Shown piece by piece: positions 1 to 7,686 of a DNA stretch of 64,000 bases. This DNA comes from JADKBO01 sp965230345. GTDB lineage: Bacteria; Bacteroidota; Bacteroidia; Chitinophagales; Saprospiraceae. The notes under the pieces were generated by a model. The model was not told the origin of the DNA. It did not search any database and was given only the letters and a program-made list of their open reading frames with translations. Made by a program: the position numbers and the translations under genes. The stretch's first letter is position 1; the number at the start of each line of letters is the position of its first letter. The stretch spans positions 992,001 to 1,056,000 of the forward strand of contig CBDDKR010000001.1 in assembly GCA_965230345.1 (NCBI GenBank). The letters run 5' to 3'.

Positions 1-1272
1 GTCCACGATAACATTTTCTTTACTAATGGGTGCTAAAAGTGAAATACCCTCAAGAGATCTTGCTCTACTGAAGGCGACATATAATTGGCCTGGGGCAAAT
101 GTTTTATCCAATTCAAGTTGAACCTTATCAAAAGTAAGACCTTGGCTTTTATGCACAGTAATAGCCCAGGCCAATTTTAACGGAAATTGTTTAAATGTTC
201 CAAGTTTGTTTTCCTTAATAGTATTCGAAGATTTTTCCAACTCATAGTTAATATTAGACCATTCTTCTCTTTCAACTATGGTTGGAATACTATCTTCGGG
301 ACATTTAACAATTACTTTGTCATCAATAATGCCCGTTACTGTTCCGATTTTACCGTTATAGTATTTTTTTTCCGTGTTATTCTTAACAAACATTACTTGT
401 GCACCTACCTTAATTTGCAGATGTTGGGCAACAGGGTAATAGTTTTCTGGATACAATCCCTCTATTTGGGCATCAAGAGATGCCATGGATTCCGAAATCT
501 CATTTAGTCTATTTTTATTAATCAGATCTACCGAATTGTTGTGTGTCGATAGTATAATATAATCTTGACCAATGTCTTGAGTTACTCTCTTATTTAAAGT
601 AGTAATGTCCTTTTCGGAAACCTTTCCTGACCGTATATTATTTAGTATTTCAACAAAAGTATTATCTTTTTGTCTATAAACTTTGGTAAGCTCTAGTCTT
701 ATGCTTTCAGAATTTCTCCACGCATTGGCACTAAAGAAGAATGGAGTAGGGTAGTAAGGCTTTAGAAAATGCCAGTCATTGTTTCTGACCACCGGCGAGA
801 GTTGATACAAATCACCCATAACCAGTAATTGAACACCACCAAAAGGCAGATTGCTTCTTCTGTATTTTTTCAGTACCTGATCAATGGCATCCAATGTGTC
901 GGCTCTAACCATGCTTATTTCATCAATGATGAGCAACTCAAGGTTGGAAAACAACTGACGTTTAGAAGTCTTTACCCTTTGTTGAGCGATTAATTCTTGA
1001 TAGGAAAGAAAAGAATTATTCCTCCCGATAGATACTGGTAAAAATGAAGCATTTGGAAGATGAAAAAAAGAGTGAATAGTAACACCTCCTGCATTTATGG
1101 AGGCAATTCCTGTTGGTGCTACAACTACGAAGTTTTTTTTACATGTCTTGACAATTTCCTTGAGTAGGGTAGTTTTGCCTGTTCCGGCCTTCCCTGTAAG
1201 AAAAACATTATGGCCTGTGTTTAAAACAAAATCTAAGGCAAGATCTCGAATATTAATATCGTTTGGTTCCAA
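1..1272 (-). CDS. PIF1-like / RecD-family DNA helicase, partial (C-terminus off the left edge)
   Basis: An open minus-strand frame runs off the left edge, leaving about 424 codons. Visible motifs are Walker A GKAGTGKTT (about residues 27-35), Walker B IIDEISM (about 113-119), a QLSP-type motif III, and a C-terminal WAITVHKSQGLTFD block with a following AFSRARSLEG. This motif set is that of PIF1/RecD superfamily 1B 5'-3' helicases. The frame opens just after the stop of the upstream S4-domain gene and has no ATG before the conserved block. TTG at 1272-1270 is the most plausible start, which is unusual. It probably forms an operon with the upstream minus-strand genes. The family call is firm; the start is not. 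Confidence 0.85.
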   Translation of the reverse strand, partial: MEPNDINIRDLALDFVLNTGHNVFLTGKAGTGKTTLLKEIVKTCKKNFVVVAPTGIASINAGGVTIHSFFHLPNASFLPVSIGRNNSFLSYQELIAQQRVKTSKRQLFSNLELLIIDEISMVRADTLDAIDQVLKKYRRSNLPFGGVQLLVMGDLYQLSPVVRNNDWHFLKPYYPTPFFFSANAWRNSESIRLELTKVYRQKDNTFVEILNNIRSGKVSEKDITTLNKRVTQDIGQDYIILSTHNNSVDLINKNRLNEISESMASLDAQIEGLYPENYYPVAQHLQIKVGAQVMFVKNNTEKKYYNGKIGTVTGIIDDKVIVKCPEDSIPTIVEREEWSNINYELEKSSNTIKENKLGTFKQFPLKLAWAITVHKSQGLTFDKVQLELDKTFAPGQLYVAFSRARSLEGISLLAPISKENVIVD

Positions 1273-1287
1273 TTCTTTTGTACTTAT

Positions 1288-1698
1288 TTATTCATCTTCC
1301 CAATCAAAAATATCGTAGACATTTTCTTTGTAGTCAACGATTTCTCTTCTTTCCTTTTTAGTTGGTCTACCAGCTCCTTTATCGCGTATTTCTGCTCTCC
1401 CTTTACCTACAAACCAAGAATTGTATTTATTTAATTCTTCTTCAGGAGTGACATTTTCGTAACATTCTACTGCTAAAGGAGCACCCACACGCTTATTTAT
1501 AAGTTTCAGTACTTTAAATTCAAAATTGAATCCATTTTTTTGAATAGATACAACATCATTCACTTCAACAGATGTAGATGCCTTTACTAATTTAGAGTTG
1601 ATTTTGACTCTATTGGCTTTACACGCGTTGGTCGCTAAAGTCCGGGACTTGAAAATTCGTACAGACCAAATCCATTTATCCACTCTAGTTTTACTCAT
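1288..1698 (-). CDS. S4-domain RNA-binding protein (Hsp15/RqcP-like)
   Basis: 136 aa. The N-terminus MSKTRVDKWIWSVRIFKSRT followed by ATNACKANRVKINSKLVKAS is a typical S4 fold of the Hsp15/RqcP group (about residues 1-60). The C-terminal tail is basic and ends in an acidic stretch. In this family the S4 domain binds the large ribosomal subunit carrying peptidyl-tRNA and helps rescue stalled 50S particles. It lies 1 bp downstream of the PPK2 gene and immediately upstream of the helicase, so the three are probably co-transcribed. Confidence 0.85.
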   Translation of the reverse strand: MSKTRVDKWIWSVRIFKSRTLATNACKANRVKINSKLVKASTSVEVNDVVSIQKNGFNFEFKVLKLINKRVGAPLAVECYENVTPEEELNKYNSWFVGKGRAEIRDKGAGRPTKKERREIVDYKENVYDIFDWEDE

Positions 1699-1699
1699 T

Positions 1700-2437
1700 T
1701 TAAGTGTTTAATTTAGGGAATTTTGGATTTAGTTCAACGAGTTTTTGATGTACTATTTTTGTGGTTAAATAGTTTCTATACCATCTTTTATCTACAGGAA
1801 TGACATGCCAAGGAATGGTACTATTATTTAATACATATTCATAACATTTCATATATGCATCCCAGTGCTTTCGCTCCTCCCAGTCACCATCATTGTGTTT
1901 GAAGTTTTTTTCTTCATCATCTATTCGTTCTTGAAGTTTTTCTTCTTGACGGTCAAAACTGAGATTTAAAAAGAATTTGATTATTGTTGTATTATTATCT
2001 TGCTCAAGTAAGCGTTCAAAGGCATTAATGGCTTCCATTCTAATGTCCCTGTGTTCGTCATCAATCCAATTGTGTACACGTTGTATCAATATATCTTCAT
2101 AGTGTGATCTCACAAATACTTTCGCTTCACCTTTTCGAGGAACCTGTTTATGGCATCTCCATAAGAAGTCATGGGCAAATTCTTCCTCACTTGGTTTTTT
2201 AAACGAAAAAGCGCTTATGGTAGAAGGTGTACAATATTTAAATACGGCTTCAGTTGCTCCATCTTTTCCGGCGGAGTCCATTCCTTGAAAAACGACCAAT
2301 AAACTGTTTTTGTTTTCGGCTTTCATTTTATAAACAAGATCACCAATTTCCTTAGCCATCTCCTTCGTTTTATCTTCTGCCCAATCCTTTTCTATTGTTT
2401 CAGGAGGGAGCGTCGATAATTCACTTATTCGTATCAT
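1700..2437 (-). CDS. polyphosphate kinase 2 family protein (PPK2)
   Basis: 245 aa. P-loop GMDSAGKDG at residues 52-60, and the PPK2 motif VRSHYEDIL near 109-117, followed by a charged lid region (residues about 160-185). PPK2 enzymes transfer phosphate between polyphosphate and nucleoside mono- or diphosphates in the cytoplasm. Length and motif order fit a single-domain PPK2. The nucleotide specificity cannot be read from the sequence. It sits 7 bp after the TerB-like gene in the same minus-strand operon. Confidence 0.9.
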   Translation of the reverse strand: MIRISELSTLPPETIEKDWAEDKTKEMAKEIGDLVYKMKAENKNSLLVVFQGMDSAGKDGATEAVFKYCTPSTISAFSFKKPSEEEFAHDFLWRCHKQVPRKGEAKVFVRSHYEDILIQRVHNWIDDEHRDIRMEAINAFERLLEQDNNTTIIKFFLNLSFDRQEEKLQERIDDEEKNFKHNDGDWEERKHWDAYMKCYEYVLNNSTIPWHVIPVDKRWYRNYLTTKIVHQKLVELNPKFPKLNT

Positions 2438-2444
2438 GCCAATA

Positions 2445-2864
2445 TTAATTTAAATACTTCTTAATTGTATTGATGAGTTCTGAAGGTGGAACATCTTGCC
2501 CGATGTATTTTTTCATTATATCTAACATCTCACCAATCAAACCTTGGTTAAATCCGAGTTTGAACCCATAATGATATATCATATTTTCTTCTTTCTGATT
2601 GACATCGCCATCAATTTTCATTAAAAAAAGAAGATAATATAGTATTGTCATTCTTTCCTTCTCAGCCGTTGGGATAATAGTTTCTTCTTTATTGTTTTCT
2701 ATTAAGGAATCAACCAATGTACTGCTAAACTCAAAAGATCTTCCAATGTCATGTAGGAATTTTAATTCAGATGGTGTTAAAACATCATCTACTTTAGAGA
2801 GTTTAGCCAATAAAATAATGATCGATTTTTTCAACTCATACTCGGATTTACCGTTCCATTCCAT
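2445..2864 (-). CDS. TerB-like helical protein
   Basis: 139 aa, helical and acidic. The pattern LSKVDDVLTPSELKFL, followed by a second half with MKIDGDVNQKEENMIYHYG, matches the duplicated metal-binding-like half repeats (DGxxxxxE) of TerB/DjlA-N type domains. The function of such stand-alone proteins is not established. It is the first gene of the minus-strand operon leading to PPK2, the S4 protein and the helicase. Confidence 0.6.
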   Translation of the reverse strand: MEWNGKSEYELKKSIIILLAKLSKVDDVLTPSELKFLHDIGRSFEFSSTLVDSLIENNKEETIIPTAEKERMTILYYLLFLMKIDGDVNQKEENMIYHYGFKLGFNQGLIGEMLDIMKKYIGQDVPPSELINTIKKYLN

Positions 2865-3032
2865 ATATCATATCGAATTAATTCATCCAAAATTAAATAT
2901 TAAGAAGTGATAAAGAAATTAATTAAAGAATAATCTAAAGAAGAGTACGGGCATCTGGTTGAAAAATAAAATATCGAAATGATTTAGAGTAAAAGGGTAG
3001 TGCTTAACTTTAAGTTAAATAAAGTAATTTTA

Positions 3033-3040
3033 TATATTTG
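3033..3040 (+). promoter_or_regulatory. -10 element of a Bacteroidota promoter before fabH
   Basis: TATATTTG matches the Bacteroidota -10 consensus TAnnTTTG and lies 16 bp before the ATG at 3056. No clear TTTG is seen at -33. It supports the ATG at 3056 as the start, because the longer TTG-started frame would begin inside this element. Confidence 0.5.
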
Positions 3041-3055
3041 GTAAAAAAGATAGAT

Positions 3056-4114
3056 ATGCTTAGAACTAAAATTGCTGGGATAGGAAAATATCTTCCTGAA
3101 CGTATCGTGACAAATAATGATTTAACTGCTCATATGGACACCTCGGATGAATGGATCCGAGAGAGAACTGGTATTGAAGAAAGAAGGTATGCGGATAAGC
3201 ATAAAGAATCCACTTCCTCAATGGGGGCAAAAGCTGCAAAAATAGCGATAGAACGAGCTGGTATTACAGCTGAAGATATAGATTTTATCATATTCGCCAC
3301 TTTAAGCCCAGATTATTATTTCCCTGGATGTGGAGTGTTATTGCAACGTGAGTTGGGTGTTACCAATAAGGAATGTGGCGCCTTAGATATAAGAAATCAA
3401 TGTAGTGGGTTTGTCTATGGAATAAGTGTAGCGGATCAGTTTATAAAAACTGGGATGTATAAGAATATATTACTAGTGGGTTCAGAAATGCACAGTATGG
3501 GCTTGGATTATAGTACAAGAGGTAGGGGAGTGACTGTTATATTTGGTGATGGAGCAGGAGCTGTGGTTCTGCAGCCTACAGATAAAGAAGATCAAGGTGT
3601 ACTCACAACTCATTTGCATTCAAATGGTACGAATGCTGAACATTTAGCCATGATCAATCCTGGTTCACATGGTGGATATCATCTAGGAACGGAAACCTTT
3701 GGATATCCTAATGAAGATGTTCCTGGTGAAATATTTGTAACTGAAAAGATGATGACAGATGGCCTTTTATATCCTAATATGACTGGACAATTGGTCTTTA
3801 AAACAGCTGTTGTGAAATTTCCTGAAGTTATAGAGGAAGCACTAGCAAAAACAGGAATGACAGCGCAAGATATTAATATGTTGATACCTCATCAGGCCAA
3901 CTTACGGATAAGCAAATTTGTACAAAAGAGATTAGGACTATCGGATAATCAAGTTTATAGTAATATTCAAAAATATGGTAATACGACAGCAGCTTCCATA
4001 CCAATAGCATTGTGCGAAGCCTGGGAAAATGGTCATATTAAAGATAATGATTTAGTGTGTCTTGCTGCATTTGGTAGCGGATTTACATGGGGTAGTGCGC
4101 TAATTCGTTGGTGA
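3056..4114 (+). CDS. fabH: 3-oxoacyl-ACP synthase III (FabH-type)
   Basis: 352 aa from the ATG; an in-frame TTG 18 bp upstream overlaps the promoter and is less likely. The thiolase-fold catalytic triad is visible: Cys116 in IRNQCSGF, His279 in LIPHQANLR and Asn309 in YGNTTAAS. The enzyme condenses acyl-CoA with malonyl-ACP to start fatty-acid synthesis. At 352 aa it is longer than E. coli FabH, as is common for Bacteroidota homologues. It abuts the downstream deacetylase gene (2 bp gap), suggesting one transcript. Confidence 0.9.
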   Translation: MLRTKIAGIGKYLPERIVTNNDLTAHMDTSDEWIRERTGIEERRYADKHKESTSSMGAKAAKIAIERAGITAEDIDFIIFATLSPDYYFPGCGVLLQRELGVTNKECGALDIRNQCSGFVYGISVADQFIKTGMYKNILLVGSEMHSMGLDYSTRGRGVTVIFGDGAGAVVLQPTDKEDQGVLTTHLHSNGTNAEHLAMINPGSHGGYHLGTETFGYPNEDVPGEIFVTEKMMTDGLLYPNMTGQLVFKTAVVKFPEVIEEALAKTGMTAQDINMLIPHQANLRISKFVQKRLGLSDNQVYSNIQKYGNTTAASIPIALCEAWENGHIKDNDLVCLAAFGSGFTWGSALIRW

Positions 4115-4116
4115 TT

Positions 4117-4842
4117 ATGAATATTGGTAGAGTTGATATTTTAGCATTTGGTGCTCATCCAGATGATATAGAATTGGGTTGTAGCGGTACATTGGTTAAG
4201 CATATCAATGATGGTTATACCGTTGGTCTCTGTGATTTTACTCAAGGAGAGCTTGGATCACGAGGAAGTGGAAAAATCCGTTTAGTTGAAGCAGAGAAGG
4301 CACGAAATTCTATGGGAGCTTTATGGAGATATAATTTAGGGTTAGCAGATGGTTTTTTTGAGTATGATAAAGAAACCCTATATAGGATTATTGAGGTAAT
4401 CAGATTAGCTAAACCTAGGGTTGTTCTTGCTAATTCAATAGAAGATAGACATCCGGATCATGCTAGAGCGGCAAAGTTGGTTAATGATGCTTGTTTTTAT
4501 AGCGGATTATCAAAAATTGAGATTATCAATAATAATACTAGACTTGAACACTGGAGACCAAATAGTTTGTTTCATTATGTTCAGGACAAGGATATACCAT
4601 ATACATTCGTCGTTGATATTTCGGATACCATGTCCGATAAAATAAAGTGTATTCTTGATTACGAAACTCAGTTTTATCAAAAAGATCAAGAGGGTCCTGT
4701 GACTCCCATTTCGAGTAAACAATTTTTAAACTTTGTTAAAGCTAAGGCTGCGGTTTATGGTAGGGATATCCAAGCTGACTATGCTGAGGCATTTATAAGT
4801 TCAAAGAAGATGGGAGTAGGTAGTTTATTTAGTTTGATATAG
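4117..4842 (+). CDS. bshB1: PIG-L family deacetylase, BshB1-like (bacillithiol biosynthesis)
   Basis: 241 aa from the ATG at 4117; an upstream in-frame TTG at 4108 overlaps the fabH stop. Zinc-site motifs of the LmbE/PIG-L family are present: AHPDD at residues 13-17 and HPDH at 112-115. With the order GELGSRG then RxxEAxxA this fits BshB1, which removes the acetyl group from GlcNAc-malate on the way to bacillithiol. It is the last chromosomal gene on the left: its stop is 11 bp before the att repeat, so element insertion spared it. Confidence 0.8.
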   Translation: MNIGRVDILAFGAHPDDIELGCSGTLVKHINDGYTVGLCDFTQGELGSRGSGKIRLVEAEKARNSMGALWRYNLGLADGFFEYDKETLYRIIEVIRLAKPRVVLANSIEDRHPDHARAAKLVNDACFYSGLSKIEIINNNTRLEHWRPNSLFHYVQDKDIPYTFVVDISDTMSDKIKCILDYETQFYQKDQEGPVTPISSKQFLNFVKAKAAVYGRDIQADYAEAFISSKKMGVGSLFSLI

Positions 4843-4852
4843 TTCTATTTAA

Positions 4853-4875
4853 CATAATATTAATTATAGGCAAAT
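4853..4875 (+). repeat. att-like 23-bp direct repeat, left (host/element A junction)
   Basis: One of three exact copies (also 31433 and 57869). The core is CATAA, a 6-bp centre TATTAA, then TTATAGGCAAAT. Bases to its left here (ttctatttaa) differ from those at the other two copies, as expected if this side is the chromosomal half-site. The layout resembles a Xer/dif site (CATAA-N6-TTAT as in E. coli dif). Confidence 0.85.
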
Positions 4876-4968
4876 GACATTCCATTGAGATACAGTAGAT
4901 TGTGACGTAAAGTTATTAAAATCATACAGTTATGCAAAATTTCATTGAAAAAATAACTTGTACAACTA

Positions 4969-5304
4969 ATGCAGAACTTTTATTATTCCTTTTTTATTGG
5001 AACAAAAGATCAAAAAAATGTCAAATGGATATTTAGAGATTTAAAAATTTGTGCCCTCGATCCACGAACAGCAATTACGATTTATTTCTTCCTATTGAAT
5101 TACAAATTATATTCAAAATCAAAATATCATAGAAGGAAAAAATATTTTGTGCCATCCAGATATTTAGTCGAAAGTCATATTCGTGAAGTCCTAGAATATG
5201 AAATTATTGATACAAAAGGAAAAGAAATAATTAGTCATAAATACCGCCTTATTAACAGATATAACGTCAATATGATTATCTCTGAATTCCCCAAAATTCT
5301 GTAA
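4969..5304 (+). CDS. small protein of a paralogous pair, first gene of element A
   Basis: 111 aa, not recognised. It shares a pattern with the next gene: YYSFFIGxK, then W(I/V)R(I)DLKxxAxDxR(T/S)A, then IYYFL..SK, then an H(I)REV(L)EY segment, so the two arose by duplication. Basic and aromatic-rich, with no signal peptide or membrane segment. Placed immediately inside the att site, pointing inward. Element B has a 109-aa copy with an indel near residue 10. A DNA-binding, recombination-accessory or replication-initiator role is possible but only suggested by position. Confidence 0.7.
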   Translation: MQNFYYSFFIGTKDQKNVKWIFRDLKICALDPRTAITIYFFLLNYKLYSKSKYHRRKKYFVPSRYLVESHIREVLEYEIIDTKGKEIISHKYRLINRYNVNMIISEFPKIL

Positions 5305-5345
5305 CACTTTTTGTTGTACACCCAAGGCACACTTTTTGTTGTACA
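5304..5345 (+). repeat. two 17-bp direct repeats between the paralogous genes
   Basis: ACACTTTTTGTTGTACA occurs at 5304-5320 and 5329-5345, spaced 25 bp start to start, and is identically arranged in element B (31878-31894, 31903-31919). A related TTGTACAA lies just before the first gene (about 4959-4966). This looks like a protein-binding site, either an operator or short iterons, upstream of the second gene. The longer frame of that gene (from 5311) would read through it, which argues for the ATG at 5356. Confidence 0.6.
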
Positions 5346-5355
5346 AAATTATACT

Positions 5356-5718
5356 ATGAATTATCACGAAGAAACCCGTATATACGATGATATTTTTGAA
5401 TATCATTATTACTCTTTTATCATTGGCGCAAAAGGTCTTAAAAAGAAAGATTGGGTCCGTATTGATTTGAAATTACCTGCTAGAGATGTCCGATCCGCTT
5501 TGTATATATATTACTTCTTAGAACGAAGTAAATTTATGAATCAATATGATTTTATTCAGCCTAGTGTTGGGTGGATTGATCATTTTATTCGGCAAGTAAT
5601 TGAATATACCAGAACGCCAACACCACAATTGTATTATACGCAACATCATTACAAAAAAAGTAAAATATATAACTCTCACGAACTTGTGGCGATGTTTCAG
5701 TACAAAGAAAGGATGTAA
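5356..5718 (+). CDS. small protein of a paralogous pair, second gene of element A
   Basis: 120 aa from MNYHEETRIYDD; a longer frame starts at 5311 inside the direct repeats. Paralogue of the preceding gene (YYSFIIGAK, then KKDWVRIDLKLPARDVRSA, then IYYFLERSKF, then HFIRQVIEY). Unknown function, no signal peptide. Ends before a bidirectional terminator facing the structural operon. In element B a net 1-bp loss near the 3' end replaces the last residues, so the C-terminal tail is intact only here. Confidence 0.7.
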   Translation: MNYHEETRIYDDIFEYHYYSFIIGAKGLKKKDWVRIDLKLPARDVRSALYIYYFLERSKFMNQYDFIQPSVGWIDHFIRQVIEYTRTPTPQLYYTQHHYKKSKIYNSHELVAMFQYKERM

Positions 5719-5720
5719 AA

Positions 5721-5756
5721 AAGAATGGCGCATCAACTTTATGACACGCCATTCTT
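5721..5756. terminator. bidirectional terminator between convergent operons (A)
   Basis: Inverted repeat AAGAATGGCG at 5721-5730 with CGCCATTCTT at 5747-5756. A-rich sequence on the left gives a T-run for minus-strand transcripts. It separates the plus-strand pair from the end of the minus-strand operon. Element B has the equivalent with a different loop. Confidence 0.8.
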
Positions 5757-5782
5757 AACTAAAATTATTAAACCAACCTATA

Positions 5783-6088
5783 TTACTTCTTTAGTTTTTC
5801 CTTATCCTCTGGTAGAATTTGAAATTCTGTAATAGATGAAAGTACAATACCAGCAATGGAAATAACTTTGCTTTTGTAGGCTGCCCAAGCTTCTGGAATT
5901 GCAATACATAAATCTTGATTTTCACACATGTATTCCAAAAGTTCTGGAACACCAGTAATGAATGAAGCGACGGCAGATACTATGGTTACAGTTCTAAAAA
6001 GAATTGGAGTTTTCAGAATGTACCGTCTGATAATTGGAGTTAAAAATTTCAACATGAGTTTGTTTTTTAGAGTTTGAAAAAAATTCAT
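5783..6088 (-). CDS. small membrane protein, holin-like candidate (A)
   Basis: 101 aa from MNFFQTLKNK; this start overlaps the upstream stop as ATGA, so I prefer it to the longer frame from 6133. Two hydrophobic stretches (about residues 28-45 and 68-82) and a charged C-terminus (PEDKEKLKK). Last gene of the structural/lysis operon, two genes after the endolysin. Position and topology fit a holin or virion membrane protein, but no family motif is visible. Confidence 0.65.
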   Translation of the reverse strand: MNFFQTLKNKLMLKFLTPIIRRYILKTPILFRTVTIVSAVASFITGVPELLEYMCENQDLCIAIPEAWAAYKSKVISIAGIVLSSITEFQILPEDKEKLKK

Positions 6089-6585
6089 CTTTTGAAGTAT
6101 TGATATGTAGAAAATGCAGTTGGAGCCAACCACATTAGATTATTTGTTCTGGAGTATTGCAAAGCTCCTATAGCACCGATAACTAGCCACCAAGGTTTAG
6201 GAATGTTGATATTGAAGCCTAAGCCGTTACCATTGAATAAGCCATCTTTAGAATCGAATCCACCATTTTCACCGTCTAAGGTTAGCAATCCGTTGTTATT
6301 CAATTCACCATTTAGAGCTTTTAGATATACGGCTCGCAATTGATTGAAAGAAGCTTTTCCATTGATACGAACAACAGGTGTACGTTTAAACTTTTGGATA
6401 CCATCTTCAACAATAGTTTCAGTCTTAAGGATCATATATACAGGATCATTCGAGATATTAAACACCTGTCTACCCTCACCTTTTATTATAGTGGGAAAGC
6501 CCTTTAAATTATGATTGATGGACTCTTCAACTTGAAAAGCAAGATCGAGTCCAGTTTGTGTACTTGTCGCAATGATGTATTTCAT
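6085..6585 (-). CDS. element protein with C-terminal hydrophobic segment (A)
   Basis: 166 aa, not recognised. The soluble N-terminal half looks beta-rich (ARVRINGKASFNQLR-like region). A Gly/Asn-rich linker at about 100-127 is followed by a hydrophobic tail with WWLVIGAIGAL (about 133-143). Its start abuts the endolysin stop and its stop overlaps the next start, so translation is probably coupled. A virion membrane-associated or lysis role is inferred from place only. Confidence 0.65.
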   Translation of the reverse strand: MKYIIATSTQTGLDLAFQVEESINHNLKGFPTIIKGEGRQVFNISNDPVYMILKTETIVEDGIQKFKRTPVVRINGKASFNQLRAVYLKALNGELNNNGLLTLDGENGGFDSKDGLFNGNGLGFNINIPKPWWLVIGAIGALQYSRTNNLMWLAPTAFSTYQYFKR

Positions 6586-7247
6586 TATACCGTTTGAAAT
6601 TGATTAAGAAATCTTTGTGCTAATCCTTTAATGGTGTCGGCTTTATCTGTTCCGTTGACTACCCTTCTGGCATTGTAGAAATCGGTTTTGTACTCATTGA
6701 CATATTTTCGTAATGGCACACCTGTAAAGGCTCCCAACATCATACCTTTTACTATGATTTCAGCAGCTACAGTTGGATGTTCGGCTAGTGAAGGGTCTTC
6801 AAATATTGGTGCATTGATGATGTTTTGCAATCTCTTGTAATTGTCTGGCCAGGTGATTTGAACAAAGCCACGACCGTAATACCCTGTATGCCAATATTTA
6901 TCTTGAATGCTTCTAAGCTTTGTACCTTGTTTGGCTCGAATTTCAGTAAGTGTTCTTAGTTGGTTGGATTCCCACCATGCAGTCGCAAATATGTATGCAA
7001 ATTGATTGAAGGATGTTTTATGTCCTTCAGTAAACTTTCTCCAGGAATAAATAATTGCTTTAAGCTTTAATTCTTGAGGAATAGAGATCGGTCCAAATTC
7101 TTGATTGACCGCACTAATTACAGAAAATTCAAAATCCTTTGCACTAGGATCATCAAAGGCGTGTTTTGTGACTCTTATCATTTTATACAATGCATATGTG
7201 GCAATCATAGCCGTGACAATTAAAGATGTTTTCATTTCCTTTTTCAC
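6585..7247 (-). CDS. GH19-like endolysin / chitinase-lysozyme fold muramidase (A)
   Basis: 220 aa from a GTG overlapping the upstream stop (GTGA), or 216 aa from the ATG four codons later. An N-terminal hydrophobic segment (about residues 6-22) would act as signal-anchor. The catalytic region carries WWESNQL (Glu93) and GYYGRGFVQITWPDNY (122-137), the signature of GH19-like lysozymes. It would cleave peptidoglycan, for host lysis or for entry. This is the most clearly recognisable viral-type gene of the operon. The element B copy differs by only a few residues. Confidence 0.85.
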   Translation of the reverse strand: MKKEMKTSLIVTAMIATYALYKMIRVTKHAFDDPSAKDFEFSVISAVNQEFGPISIPQELKLKAIIYSWRKFTEGHKTSFNQFAYIFATAWWESNQLRTLTEIRAKQGTKLRSIQDKYWHTGYYGRGFVQITWPDNYKRLQNIINAPIFEDPSLAEHPTVAAEIIVKGMMLGAFTGVPLRKYVNEYKTDFYNARRVVNGTDKADTIKGLAQRFLNQFQTV

Positions 7248-7405
7248 TTATAGTATTTGATAGGCTTTCGAATCATAGAACCGTTAGAAATGAATTCTTT
7301 GTCTTTTTCTGTAAATACGCCATCGTTGGAAAGTTTGGGCTTTTGACTTTTGGCTAGAATGAATAAGCCAACACCAATGAGTATAAGTAAAGTAGTGTCT
7401 TTCAT
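7244..7405 (-). CDS. small single-span membrane protein, 53 aa (A)
   Basis: Begins MKDTTLLILIGVGLFILA: one transmembrane helix at the extreme N-terminus followed by a basic, polar tail ending IRKPIKYYK. Its ATG overlaps the stop of the 93-aa gene (TAATG) and its TGA overlaps the GTG of the endolysin, which argues strongly for a real, coupled gene. Element B keeps the same frame at 33824-33985 with two changes. A virion membrane or lysis accessory protein is plausible. Confidence 0.75.
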   Translation of the reverse strand: MKDTTLLILIGVGLFILAKSQKPKLSNDGVFTEKDKEFISNGSMIRKPIKYYK

Positions 7406-7686
7406 TACTTGGAGTTTTTAAAGTTGATGATAACAGAAATCAGTTCTTTATTTGTTCGGGTATTCTCTTGTATGACTTCCATCATCTCTACCCTATCGTT
7501 TCGCAAATAGTTCTTGATTTCCTTTTCCTGGATTTCTTGGCGTTGGTACAATTCTTCAATTTTGATTTCACTTTTTTCAAGCTTTTGATAGAAATAAAAG
7601 CTCATTAGTAATGCCAATATGACAATCAATGATTGCTTTATCACTTCATTTGAAATACGTTCTTTTAGTACCGTGGCTAAGATCAT
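7405..7686 (-). CDS. membrane-anchored coiled-coil protein, 93 aa (A)
   Basis: One transmembrane helix (about residues 17-33, SLIVILALLMSFYFY) followed by a long charged helix (KLEKSEIKIEELYQRQEIQEK region) that should form a coiled coil. The protein is identical in element B although the DNA differs at several sites, showing purifying selection. The start overlaps the stop of the spike gene as ATGA. Topology resembles spanin- or XhlA-type lysis accessories, without a diagnostic motif. Confidence 0.75.
   Translation of the reverse strand: MILATVLKERISNEVIKQSLIVILALLMSFYFYQKLEKSEIKIEELYQRQEIQEKEIKNYLRNDRVEMMEVIQENTRTNKELISVIINFKNSK

Noticed and set aside
1097..1318. 73-aa plus-strand frame at the left edge
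   Set aside because: Antisense to the Walker A region of the PIF1-like helicase.
4460..4722. Frames on both strands inside the BshB1 gene
   Set aside because: Shadows of a clearly recognised gene.
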